Positions 14,713-22,544 of a stretch of DNA of 64,000 nt are shown one piece after another (position 1 is the stretch's first letter; each line of letters opens with the position of its first letter). The notes beneath the pieces are model-generated. The model had not been told where the DNA came from and ran no database searches. It was given only the letters and a program-made list of their open reading frames with translations. This DNA is from Clostridiales bacterium. GTDB lineage: Bacteria; Bacillota; Clostridia; Oscillospirales; Acutalibacteraceae. Location of the stretch: positions 23,257 to 87,256 of the forward strand of contig JAAWQC010000006.1 in assembly GCA_022800315.1 (NCBI GenBank), in the 5' to 3' direction. The translations under genes were made by a program, and so were the position numbers.

Positions 14713-15630
14713 GTGCAGGAACTGACTTTTACAGTGCCGGAGGAATACGACGGCGGTACCGTGCAGGCCTTTCTGCGGCGGGGCTGCGGCCTGTCCTCCC
14801 GCATGCTGGCGCGTTTCCGCCAGGTGGACCGGGGGATTCTGGCGGACGGGGTTCCGCTGCGTACCATCGACCCCATCCGGACGGGACAGGTGTTGACCCT
14901 TCGGCTGCCGCAGGATACGCTGCGGGTGGAGCCGGCCGACCTGCCGCTGTCGGTGGCATACGAGGACGAGAGTGTGCTGGTGGTGGACAAGCCTCCCTAT
15001 CTGGCGGTGCATCCCTCCGCGGGAAAACCGGAACCCACACTGGCGGCGGCGGTGGTGGCCCATTACCAGCGCGGCGGGCAGAGCCTTTCCTTCCGCCCGC
15101 TGAACCGGCTGGACCGCAACACCAGCGGGCTGCTGCTGGCGGCGAAGAATGCCCATGCCGCCTTTGTCCTGTCCCCTCAGAACCCCCACGTGCAGGAAGG
15201 GACCCGCCGGGTGGAAAAGGAATACCTTGCCATCGCGCTCGGCAGGTTGGAGGGGGAGGGGGTCGTCGATCAGCCCATTCGTGTGCGGGAGGGCAGCTGC
15301 ATCACCCGCGAGGTGGGGGAGGGCGGCAAGCCCAGCCTGACCCGCTGGAAGGCATTGGCGGGGAACGATGCCGTCACCCTGCTGCATGTAGTTATCGAGA
15401 CCGGGCGGACCCACCAGATCCGGGTGCACATGGCGTGGCTGGGCCATCCGCTGGCGGGGGACACCCTGTACGGCTTCGACGACGGGCTGCTTCCCCGCCA
15501 CGGCCTGCACTGCGCGGCGCTGCGTTTCCAGCATCCCATGACCGGTGAAACGGTGGGGCTGAAAAGCCGGCTGCCGGAGGACATGCGCCGTCTTCTTGCG
15601 GAACAGGGGCTGCCCCATACCGCTGATTGA
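14713..15630 (+). CDS. RluA-family pseudouridine synthase
   Basis: Converts specific uridines in rRNA or tRNA to pseudouridine. About 305 residues: an N-terminal S4-like RNA-binding region (residues 1-75) and a catalytic domain with RPLNRLDRNTSGLLL, in which the Asp is catalytic. ETGRTHQIRVHMAWLGHPLAGDTLYG closes the active site. I chose GTG 14713 because AAAGGGGG lies just before it; a TTG 21 bp upstream has none. The exact target (RluD-, RluC- or YlyB-like) cannot be told. Confidence 0.9.
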   Translation: MQELTFTVPEEYDGGTVQAFLRRGCGLSSRMLARFRQVDRGILADGVPLRTIDPIRTGQVLTLRLPQDTLRVEPADLPLSVAYEDESVLVVDKPPYLAVHPSAGKPEPTLAAAVVAHYQRGGQSLSFRPLNRLDRNTSGLLLAAKNAHAAFVLSPQNPHVQEGTRRVEKEYLAIALGRLEGEGVVDQPIRVREGSCITREVGEGGKPSLTRWKALAGNDAVTLLHVVIETGRTHQIRVHMAWLGHPLAGDTLYGFDDGLLPRHGLHCAALRFQHPMTGETVGLKSRLPEDMRRLLAEQGLPHTAD

Positions 15631-15735
15631 ATCCGCCGGCGGGACGAAAGACAAGGAAGATTTCCCATATTGCATAAAAAACGGTTATACTAGGATACGG
15701 ATTCCACCACATTGTAACGGTTAGGAGAGGGTTCA

Positions 15736-16680
15736 ATGCCGGCTATGGTGACCCATTATCTGTTTACTCACCGTGTGTTTTACCGGCTGAAACGCCGGGG
15801 AATACCGGTGGCGGATCAGCGGGCGGCCCTCATCGGGACGCAGGGACCGGATATTTTCTTTTTCCATCGGGTGATGCCGTGGCAGTCCGGCGTCAGCTAT
15901 GCCAGGGAGGGCGGCCGTCTGCACCATATGAGCCCTGCCCGCCTGTTCGAAACGTTCCGCTCGGTACTGAACGCGGAAAGGGACCCGAAGCGGCGGGAGC
16001 AGATGCTTGGGTACGTCGAGGGCTTTTTCTGCCATTATGCCCTGGACAGGGCGGCCCACCCCTACGTTTTCTGGTTTCAGGAGGTGCTGCGGCAGGATCA
16101 GCCTCATTATGGCAGGAAGTCGTGGCAATACCACTTCCATATCGAGAGCGCGCTGGATAATCTAGTCCTTCAGCGGGACACCGGCCGGCGCATCCGTGAC
16201 TTTCGCCTGTCCACCGTACTCCCCCCCGATGGGGAGGGGCTGTACGCAGCGGTGGGCCGCCTGTATCAGCCGGTTTTCCGCCTGCTGCTGAAGGTGCCGG
16301 CGGAGGCGGAGCGGCTGGCACTGGCGCCGGGGGATATGCGCCGGGCCATGTCCCTCATGACCGACCGGTCGGCCCTGCGGCAGGCCCTGCTGCGTCCGGT
16401 GGAGGTGCTGTCGGGGCAGGGACACTTTGCGACCTCCCTGCTGCGTCCGCTGGACGTATCCGACTGGGATTATGCCAACGAAGCACGGCGGGAATGGAAG
16501 AATCCTTTCGATGAAGCCTATGTGAGCCGGGACAGCTTTTTTGAGCTGTACGACCGGGCGGCCGACGAAGCGGCGGATATGATCGCCGCGTTCCGGGAGG
16601 CTCTTCCCCAGGGAAAATCCATGGCGGAAATCACGCAGGACCGGGGGTTCCCCAGCGATCTGCCCGGTATCTACGAATGA
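15736..16680 (+). CDS. Zinc-dependent phospholipase C-like protein
   Basis: A 314-residue protein of the Zn_dep_PLPC group. Histidine-rich sites at MVTHYLFTHRVFY, GPDIFFFHRVMP, RLHHMSP, GFFCHYALDRAAHPYVFWF and HFHIESALDNLV give the expected set of His/Asp zinc ligands. No signal peptide is seen, so it is probably cytoplasmic, as for many clostridial relatives of unknown substrate. ATG 15736 has AGGAGAGGG upstream. It is followed by luxS after 14 bp, probably in one transcript. Confidence 0.82.
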   Translation: MPAMVTHYLFTHRVFYRLKRRGIPVADQRAALIGTQGPDIFFFHRVMPWQSGVSYAREGGRLHHMSPARLFETFRSVLNAERDPKRREQMLGYVEGFFCHYALDRAAHPYVFWFQEVLRQDQPHYGRKSWQYHFHIESALDNLVLQRDTGRRIRDFRLSTVLPPDGEGLYAAVGRLYQPVFRLLLKVPAEAERLALAPGDMRRAMSLMTDRSALRQALLRPVEVLSGQGHFATSLLRPLDVSDWDYANEARREWKNPFDEAYVSRDSFFELYDRAADEAADMIAAFREALPQGKSMAEITQDRGFPSDLPGIYE

Positions 16681-16694
16681 CAGGAGAATAGTGA

Positions 16695-17177
16695 ATGAAA
16701 CAGATAGCCAGCTTTCAGATCGACCACGACCGGCTGCTCCCCGGGATGTATGTGTCGCGGGTCGACGGGGATGTCGTGACCTATGACCTCCGTTTCGTGC
16801 GGCCAAACACGCCCCCTTTTTTATCGAACGGTTCGCTGCATACCATCGAGCACCTGTTCGCCACCTATGTGCGCAGCAGCGCCTATGCCGACCAGGTCGT
16901 TTATTTTGGGCCGATGGGCTGCCGGACGGGCTTCTATTTCCTGACGCGGGGCCTGTCTCACGACAAGGCCATTGCCCTTACGCAAGAGGCTCTGCGCTTT
17001 ATTGCTGGCTATACGGGGGAGATACCCGGCGCCACCGCCCGAGAGTGCGGCAATTATCGAGAGCACGACCTTGAACAGGCTCGTCTGGACGCGCGGAATA
17101 TGGAAAAGGCCCTCGAGGGATGGCAGGAAAACAAACTTTCTTATACGGCGGGCCGGATGGAAACACATCGGGCCTAA
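16695..17177 (+). CDS. luxS: S-ribosylhomocysteine lyase
   Basis: Cleaves S-ribosylhomocysteine to homocysteine and DPD, the precursor of autoinducer-2, in the activated methyl cycle. The 160-residue protein has metal ligands His49 and His53 with Glu52 in LHTIEHLF, Cys118 in RECGNY, and the active-site Cys76 in GCRTGFY. Coupling to a phospholipase-like gene rather than to pfs or metK is unusual. Confidence 0.96.
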   Translation: MKQIASFQIDHDRLLPGMYVSRVDGDVVTYDLRFVRPNTPPFLSNGSLHTIEHLFATYVRSSAYADQVVYFGPMGCRTGFYFLTRGLSHDKAIALTQEALRFIAGYTGEIPGATARECGNYREHDLEQARLDARNMEKALEGWQENKLSYTAGRMETHRA

Positions 17178-17267
17178 CCCTTTGGTATCACTGGCTTTTT
17201 TCGATCCTTTCCCTGTCGGAAAAGCGGGTTGGAAAATCGTTCCCGACGAAGAATCTGCGAATAAGGG

Positions 17268-17295
17268 TTGCATTTTTGTAGCATTTGAGTATAAT
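17268..17295 (+). promoter_or_regulatory. Promoter candidate of the M23 hydrolase gene
   Basis: -35 TTGCAT (17268-17273), 16-bp spacer, -10 TATAAT (17290-17295). A weaker alternative lies downstream: TTTTGA (17323-17328), 16 bp, TATGAT (17345-17350). The alternative would place the WalR-type box directly upstream of its -35. Confidence 0.6.
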
Positions 17296-17305
17296 GAACT
17301 AGAGT

Positions 17306-17322
17306 TGTTACAAAGTTGTAAC
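17306..17322 (+). promoter_or_regulatory. WalR (YycF)-type box
   Basis: TGTTAC, 5 bp, TGTAAC fits the published WalR consensus TGTWAH-N5-TGTWAH at every position, and sits before a cell-wall hydrolase gene, the typical WalRK target. It also reads as a GTTACAA/TTGTAAC dyad. Confidence 0.65.
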
Positions 17323-17373
17323 TTTTGAGGCCCCTCTTGGCCAGTATGATTTGTGTGAGGAAGTGAGCCGGGT

Positions 17374-19107
17374 TTGTTTCAATTGGGTGACAATGCAAGT
17401 GAAATTGCCAAACAGATAGGGCGCCGGCTGATGGAGCTGATAACAGCAGCTGGACACGGCCTTTATCGTATCAGTTATATTACCGGTATCCGCACGGTGC
17501 GAATCGTCCGGTATATGGGTCGTCGGATCGTTCACGTGCTGACTCCGGTCGGACGTGTGCTGTATAAGGGGCTGGACTGGCTCGTGCTTCGCCACGGGCG
17601 GAACATCGGACACGAATTCGTCCGCATCGGCCAGGGGTTCCGCATCGCCGGTCGACAGCTCAAGGCGGCTTTCCGCCGCCATCCGCTGCTGACCGTTCCC
17701 CAGCTGCTGACCCTGCCCTTCAAGGCGCTCCGGCGCCATGGGCGCGCGCTCATCAGCGTGCTGAATCTGGCGGCGCCGGTGGCCGCGGCCTTCGTGCTGG
17801 CGGGAACGGTTCAATACTGGAGCAACCTGACCTTCGCCCTGTCGCTGGAATACGACGGGCAGCAGGTGGGATACATCTCCAGCGAAGCGGTCTTCGACAC
17901 GGCGGCCACCATGGCGGTCGAACGGGTCATCAACACCGACAATTCCTTCGAGGTGCAGCGGATTCCCAAGATGACGCTGGCCGTGGTGGAAAAATCGGAT
18001 ATCCTGAACGAGACCGAGGTGTGCGACCAGATACTGAAATCCTCCAGCGGCTCCATCCGGCAGGCCAGCGGCCTGTATATCGACGGGCGGTTCGAGGGTT
18101 CCATGAATTCCCGTGAGGAGCTGGATGGCCTGCTGAACGCGATCCTGTCCGAGTATACCGACGGCAGTTCGGGCGAGCGGGCGGAATTCATCCAGAACGT
18201 GGACATCGTCGACGGGCTGTATCCGGTTTCCTCGGTGGTTGCCGCCGAAGCGATGGATCAGAAGCTGTCCGCCTCGATGGTGGTCGAGCGCCGCTACACG
18301 GTGGAGGCGGGGGACACGCCCATCGGTATTGCGGCGAAAAACAGCATGACGCTGGAGGAGCTGCGGTCCCTGAATGCCAACCTGGACGATCTCATGCTGG
18401 CGGGAAAAGAAGTGCTGGTTCAGCGTGCGCAGCCATACCTCCGGGTACAGGTGGTCCGCACCATCGAATATACCGAGCCCATCGCCTACAGCACCGAGAA
18501 GGTGGAGGATACCACCCAGTATCTCGGCTATGAAAAGGAGCGCAATGGCGGACAGAACGGTGAGAGAAAAATCACCGCCGAGGTCACGCTGGTGGACGGC
18601 ATCGAGCAGTCCCGCAGCATTCTGGCCACCGAGACCATCAGCAATCCGGTCAACCGAGTTGTGGTAGTAGGCGCCAAGAAGATGAACGCCAACGCCAACA
18701 TCGGCGACGGGGTATCCACCGGCAAATTCGTCTGGCCGCTGCCCAGCTGCCGCCGCATTTCTTCCGACTACGGCAATCGAGGCAGCTTCCACGCGGGCAT
18801 CGACATCTCGGGCAACGGTGTGTACGGCAAGGACATCATCGCGGCCGACGGCGGCACGGTAGTCGAGGTCAACAGCACCAACTGGTGGGGCCAGGGCTAC
18901 GGCTACTATGTCATGATCGATCACGGCGGCGGATATGTCACCCGCTACGCCCACTGCAGTTCGGTCCTGGTGACCAAGGGCCAGAAGGTTACGCAGGGCC
19001 AGCTGATCGCCAAGGCAGGCGATTCGGGCAACAGCCAGGGCGCCCATCTCCACTTTGAGATTCGCGTCAATGGCAAAGCTGTCGATCCCAAACCGTATCT
19101 GTATTAA
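17374..19107 (+). CDS. M23 peptidoglycan endopeptidase with LysM and G5 domains
   Basis: A 577-residue membrane-anchored wall hydrolase. A long basic N-terminal region (1-130) leads to one transmembrane helix (LAAPVAAAFVLAGTVQYW). The extracellular part has a LysM (RRYTVEAGDTPIGIAAKNSMTLEELRSLN), a G5 domain (RTIEYTEPIAYSTEKVEDT... through NRVVVVGAKK) and a C-terminal M23 domain. Zinc ligands are visible in GSFHAGIDISG and AHLHFEIR. The start is TTG 17374, supported by GAGGAAGTGAG 8 bp upstream; no ATG fits. The 130-residue positively charged cytoplasmic extension is longer than usual. A WalR-type box upstream suggests control by wall-stress signalling. Confidence 0.9.
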   Translation: MFQLGDNASEIAKQIGRRLMELITAAGHGLYRISYITGIRTVRIVRYMGRRIVHVLTPVGRVLYKGLDWLVLRHGRNIGHEFVRIGQGFRIAGRQLKAAFRRHPLLTVPQLLTLPFKALRRHGRALISVLNLAAPVAAAFVLAGTVQYWSNLTFALSLEYDGQQVGYISSEAVFDTAATMAVERVINTDNSFEVQRIPKMTLAVVEKSDILNETEVCDQILKSSSGSIRQASGLYIDGRFEGSMNSREELDGLLNAILSEYTDGSSGERAEFIQNVDIVDGLYPVSSVVAAEAMDQKLSASMVVERRYTVEAGDTPIGIAAKNSMTLEELRSLNANLDDLMLAGKEVLVQRAQPYLRVQVVRTIEYTEPIAYSTEKVEDTTQYLGYEKERNGGQNGERKITAEVTLVDGIEQSRSILATETISNPVNRVVVVGAKKMNANANIGDGVSTGKFVWPLPSCRRISSDYGNRGSFHAGIDISGNGVYGKDIIAADGGTVVEVNSTNWWGQGYGYYVMIDHGGGYVTRYAHCSSVLVTKGQKVTQGQLIAKAGDSGNSQGAHLHFEIRVNGKAVDPKPYLY

Positions 19108-19116
19108 GCGATAACC

Positions 19117-19147
19117 AAAGCGGCGGACTTCGTCCGCCGCTTTTTTA
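19117..19147 (+). terminator. Intrinsic terminator
   Basis: AAAGCGGCGGAC and GTCCGCCGCTTT enclose a TTC loop and are followed by further T residues. Confidence 0.9.
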
Positions 19148-19155
19148 CGTCCACA

Positions 19156-19184
19156 TTGCGTTCAGGCGGCGAAACGGTTATAAT
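19156..19184 (+). promoter_or_regulatory. Promoter of the esterase-acyltransferase operon
   Basis: -35 TTGCGT (19156-19161), 17-bp spacer, -10 TATAAT (19179-19184). Confidence 0.8.
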
Positions 19185-19229
19185 AAAATTATCAGGCTAT
19201 GCCGGACCGACGGCGGAAGGAGCGAATCC

Positions 19230-20363
19230 ATGCCCAGCTTTAAAAGCAAACTGCTCAGCGGCACCATCAAAAGTGTGAAACCCCTGTTGTCCGGCATTGA
19301 TATATCCCGGCAGCGCAAGGGGATGACCATGCTGGGCCGCCTGCTTCCCAAGCCGAAGGACGTGAAGCTGGAAAAGGCGGATGATGACTGCCCGCTGCCC
19401 GCTCGGTGGGCGATACCGGAGGGACGGGTACCGGATAAGGTGATCCTCTATACCCACGGCGGCTCCTATGTCTCCGGTTCCCCCGAAACCCACGAGCCGT
19501 TGATCTGCCGGCTGGCGGAGCGGTGCCGGGTAGCGGTATTCGCCTACGATTACCGCCTGGCGCCGGAGCATCCCTATCCCGCGGCCCTGCAGGACGCGCA
19601 GGCGGCTTACGACTATCTGCTGGGGGCCGGGTATGCCGCCGGCAACATCGTAATCTGCGGGGACTCCGCCGGCGGGGGGCTGACCCTGGCGCTGGCCATG
19701 TCACTACAGGAAAGGGAAACCCCTTTACCGGCATCCATCGTCCTGCTGTCACCCTGGACCGACCTGAGTGAGAGCCTGGATTCCCACTACAGCCGGGCGG
19801 CCGACGACCCGATTCTGTCCAGTGAGGAGCTGCGGGAAACCGCCCTGCTCTACGCCGGCGGGGAGGATTTGAAAAACCCCTATCTGTCACCCCTGCACGG
19901 GGATTTCAGCGGGTTCCCTCCCGTGCTCATCCAGGTGGGGACCGACGAGGTGCTGCTGGACGATTCCCGTGAGCTGGCGGTCCGCATGGACGCCCAGGGT
20001 CTCGACGTGGATATCGATATATACGAGGGCATGTGGCACGTCTGGCATCTCTACGATGTGCCGGAATCCCATCAGGCCATGGATAAGATCAAATGGTTCG
20101 TGTGCGTGACCACCCATATTGACGGGCTGGAAAAGCGCGTTATCCATCCCGGCGGAATCTACCGCCACTTCAAGGGACGGCGGTACCGGGTGCTCCACGT
20201 GGCGCGGCACAGTGAGACGCTGGAAGAGCTGGTGGTGTATCAGCAGCTCTACGGCGAGCACGGTATATGGGTCCGCCCGCTGGAGATGTTCCTGGGGACA
20301 GTGGAGCGGGACGGCAAAATGCGCTATCGTTTTGAAGAAGAGACGGAAGACCCCATCGAATAG
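19230..20363 (+). CDS. HSL-type alpha/beta-hydrolase fused to a DUF1653 domain
   Basis: A 377-residue two-domain protein. Residues 1-300 form a hormone-sensitive-lipase-type esterase: oxyanion motif THGGSYVSG, nucleophile elbow GDSAGGG, the acid in VGTDEVLLDD and the histidine in GMWHVWHLY. Residues about 308-372 form a DUF1653 domain (HPGGIYRHFKGRRYRVL... HSETLEELVVYQQLYG... WVRPLEMF), normally a stand-alone protein of about 70 residues. No frameshift separates the two parts. The next two genes follow closely, so it probably acts with the acyltransferase on a shared ester substrate. Confidence 0.87.
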   Translation: MPSFKSKLLSGTIKSVKPLLSGIDISRQRKGMTMLGRLLPKPKDVKLEKADDDCPLPARWAIPEGRVPDKVILYTHGGSYVSGSPETHEPLICRLAERCRVAVFAYDYRLAPEHPYPAALQDAQAAYDYLLGAGYAAGNIVICGDSAGGGLTLALAMSLQERETPLPASIVLLSPWTDLSESLDSHYSRAADDPILSSEELRETALLYAGGEDLKNPYLSPLHGDFSGFPPVLIQVGTDEVLLDDSRELAVRMDAQGLDVDIDIYEGMWHVWHLYDVPESHQAMDKIKWFVCVTTHIDGLEKRVIHPGGIYRHFKGRRYRVLHVARHSETLEELVVYQQLYGEHGIWVRPLEMFLGTVERDGKMRYRFEEETEDPIE

Positions 20364-20429
20364 CCGGTGTAAAGCGGAATAGCATTACGCATAGACGGCA
20401 GTCAATAAAACACGGGAAAGGGCGGCCAC

Positions 20430-21704
20430 ATGAACAAACCCGAAAGCGGCTGGATGTCGCTGGACAATTCAGCCAAAATTTATCCGGCGGTGACTTCCCG
20501 CAACTGGGCGGCGGTGTTCCGCGTCAGTGTGACCCTGCGGGAGACGGTGGAACCGGAAACCTTGCAGGCGGCGTTGGAGGATACGGTACGGCGGATGCCA
20601 TCCTTCTGTCTGTCTCTCCACCGGGGACTTTTCTGGTATTATTTCGATGCCAACCGTCAGATGCCCCGGGTGGAGCCGGACGTGGCCAATCCCTGCAAAA
20701 AGATTGATAAAAAAGAAAACGGGGGCTATTGCTTCCGGGTGCGGTATTATCGGGAACGGATTGCGGTGGAGCTGTTCCACTCCATCGCGGACGGCACTGG
20801 CGCCATGGTGTTTATCAAGACGCTGGCCGCCCGTTACCTGCAGCTGCGGGGGTTTCCTTTTACCGCCGGGGAGGGGGTGCTGGACTGCGACCAGCCGCCC
20901 CAACCGGTGGAATGGGAGGACAGCCATACCCGCTACGCCCGCTTCCAGCATATTGAAGGAAGGCGGGAAGCGAAGGCGTACCATCCCCGAATGGATCGGC
21001 AGCCGCCGCCCGCGCTGCGCATCATCACCGGCACCCTTCCGGTGGAAGCGGTGCGGGACCGGGCGCGGGAACTGAAGGTCACGGTCAACGATTATCTGGC
21101 CGGTGTGATCTGCTATTCCTTCTGCCGCCTGCAGCAGGCGGAGGGCAACCGGCGGCAGTACCCGGTTAAGCTCAGTGTGCCGGTCAACCTGCGCTCTTAT
21201 TATCCGTCGGAAACGGTGCGGAATTTCGCCACCTTCATCAATCCCGGGGTGGACCCCAATTACGGGGAATACGCCTTTGAAGAGATCGTCCAGCACATCC
21301 ATCACTTTATGCGGCTGCGGCTTAACGAGAAATATCTCAACGCCGTCCTCTCCGCCAATGTAGGCAACGAGACCAACAAGGCCATGCGGGTGGTGCCGTT
21401 GGTATTCAAGAACTGGGCCATGGCCTTCGGCTACCGTCTGTATGGAGAAAGCCGGTACACGGCGGCCTTTTCCAACCTGGGTGTGATACGGGTCCCTTCC
21501 GCCATGATCCCCCACGTGGAACGCTTTGATTTCATCATGGGGCCGCCGCGCACCAACCTGCACGGCGCGACGGCGGTGAGCTATGGCGGCAAGCTGAACC
21601 TCACCCTCTCCAGTGTGGCGGACCAGACCGACGCCGAGCGCCTGATCTTTACCGAACTGGTGAAAAGAGGGGTGCCGGTAACCATTGAAAGCAACCGGTA
21701 TTGA
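20430..21704 (+). CDS. Condensation-domain-like acyltransferase (alcohol acetyltransferase group)
   Basis: A 424-residue cytoplasmic protein with the CoA-acyltransferase/condensation signature HSIADG (HxxxDG) in VELFHSIADGTGAMVF. The typical N-terminal opening (WMSLDNSAKIYPAVTS) and LKLSVPVNLRSYYPSETVRNF-like latch region are also present. Relatives transfer acyl groups to alcohols. It lies between an esterase and a zinc-ribbon membrane protein in one operon. An ester-modification pathway is inferred; the product is unknown. Confidence 0.8.
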   Translation: MNKPESGWMSLDNSAKIYPAVTSRNWAAVFRVSVTLRETVEPETLQAALEDTVRRMPSFCLSLHRGLFWYYFDANRQMPRVEPDVANPCKKIDKKENGGYCFRVRYYRERIAVELFHSIADGTGAMVFIKTLAARYLQLRGFPFTAGEGVLDCDQPPQPVEWEDSHTRYARFQHIEGRREAKAYHPRMDRQPPPALRIITGTLPVEAVRDRARELKVTVNDYLAGVICYSFCRLQQAEGNRRQYPVKLSVPVNLRSYYPSETVRNFATFINPGVDPNYGEYAFEEIVQHIHHFMRLRLNEKYLNAVLSANVGNETNKAMRVVPLVFKNWAMAFGYRLYGESRYTAAFSNLGVIRVPSAMIPHVERFDFIMGPPRTNLHGATAVSYGGKLNLTLSSVADQTDAERLIFTELVKRGVPVTIESNRY

Positions 21705-21725
21705 CCGGTGAAAGCAGGTGAATCC

Positions 21726-22433
21726 ATGTCTTACTGTGTCAACTGCGGGGTGGAGCTCGCCCCGTCGGAGCGGGTTTGTCCCCTGTGCGGCACCGAGGTA
21801 AACAATCCCCGGCAGCCCTACGACCCGGCGGCGCCCAAACCTTTTCCCAATGAGATCGATCTGTTTGCCCCCAGCACCGACCGCACCTATCTGGCGGCGA
21901 TCCTGACCCTGCTGATGGCACTGCCCGCGGCGATCTGCCTGGCCTGTGACCTGGCCTATACCCACGGGGCGGGCTGGTCGATGCTGGTGGCGGGGGCCAT
22001 GGGGCTGTTGTGGATCGCCACAGCGCCGCTGGTACTCATCCGCCGCCACCGGGTACTGGTGGGTGTCGTGCTGGACGGCGCGGGGGTGCTGGGGTATCTG
22101 TGGCTCATCGAACGGTACGCGGCGCCGGGGGACTGGTACCTCCGTCTGGCGGTACCCATCGTCGTGCTGCTGGCCGTCCTGATTGCGGGCGACACCCTGC
22201 TGGTGACCAGGGTGGTCACGGGCAAGATGCGGCAGATGGCCGCGGCGGTGGCTTCCTCTGTCCTGCTGCTCGTCGGGATCGAAATCTGTGTGGACAATTT
22301 CCTCAGCGGTTCGGTCTCCCTTTTCTGGTCGCTGCTGGTGTCGGTGCCCTGCCTTATCCTCGCCCTGCTGCTGCTGGCCTTTGACCGGCGCAAGCGGTTC
22401 AAGGAGCAAATGAAAAAGCGGCTGCATCTGTAG
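21726..22433 (+). CDS. Zinc-ribbon multi-pass membrane protein (DUF6320-like)
   Basis: A 235-residue protein. It begins with a four-cysteine zinc ribbon (MSYCVNCGVELAPSERVCPLCGTEV), then has about six transmembrane helices and a basic C-terminus (KRFKEQMKKRLHL). ATG 21726 follows AAAGCAGG; an upstream in-frame start is weaker. The architecture and its position behind an acyltransferase fit the DUF6320 group, but I assign that name from memory of the pattern only. Function unknown. Confidence 0.72.
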   Translation: MSYCVNCGVELAPSERVCPLCGTEVNNPRQPYDPAAPKPFPNEIDLFAPSTDRTYLAAILTLLMALPAAICLACDLAYTHGAGWSMLVAGAMGLLWIATAPLVLIRRHRVLVGVVLDGAGVLGYLWLIERYAAPGDWYLRLAVPIVVLLAVLIAGDTLLVTRVVTGKMRQMAAAVASSVLLLVGIEICVDNFLSGSVSLFWSLLVSVPCLILALLLLAFDRRKRFKEQMKKRLHL

Positions 22434-22470
22434 GGAAAAGCGCCCGGCGGCCGGTAAAACCAAGAAAAAC

Positions 22471-22499
22471 TTGTCCTATCGGACAAAAAGTGCTATAAT
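22471..22499 (+). promoter_or_regulatory. Promoter of typA with palindromic -35
   Basis: -35 TTGTCC (22471-22476), 17-bp spacer, -10 TATAAT (22494-22499). TTGTCC-TATC-GGACAA (22471-22486) is a perfect 6-bp dyad covering the -35, a possible operator. Confidence 0.8.
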
Positions 22500-22544
22500 G
22501 CATCGGTTGTAAAAAAGAAATGACGGCGAGGAATGGGGCAGACC

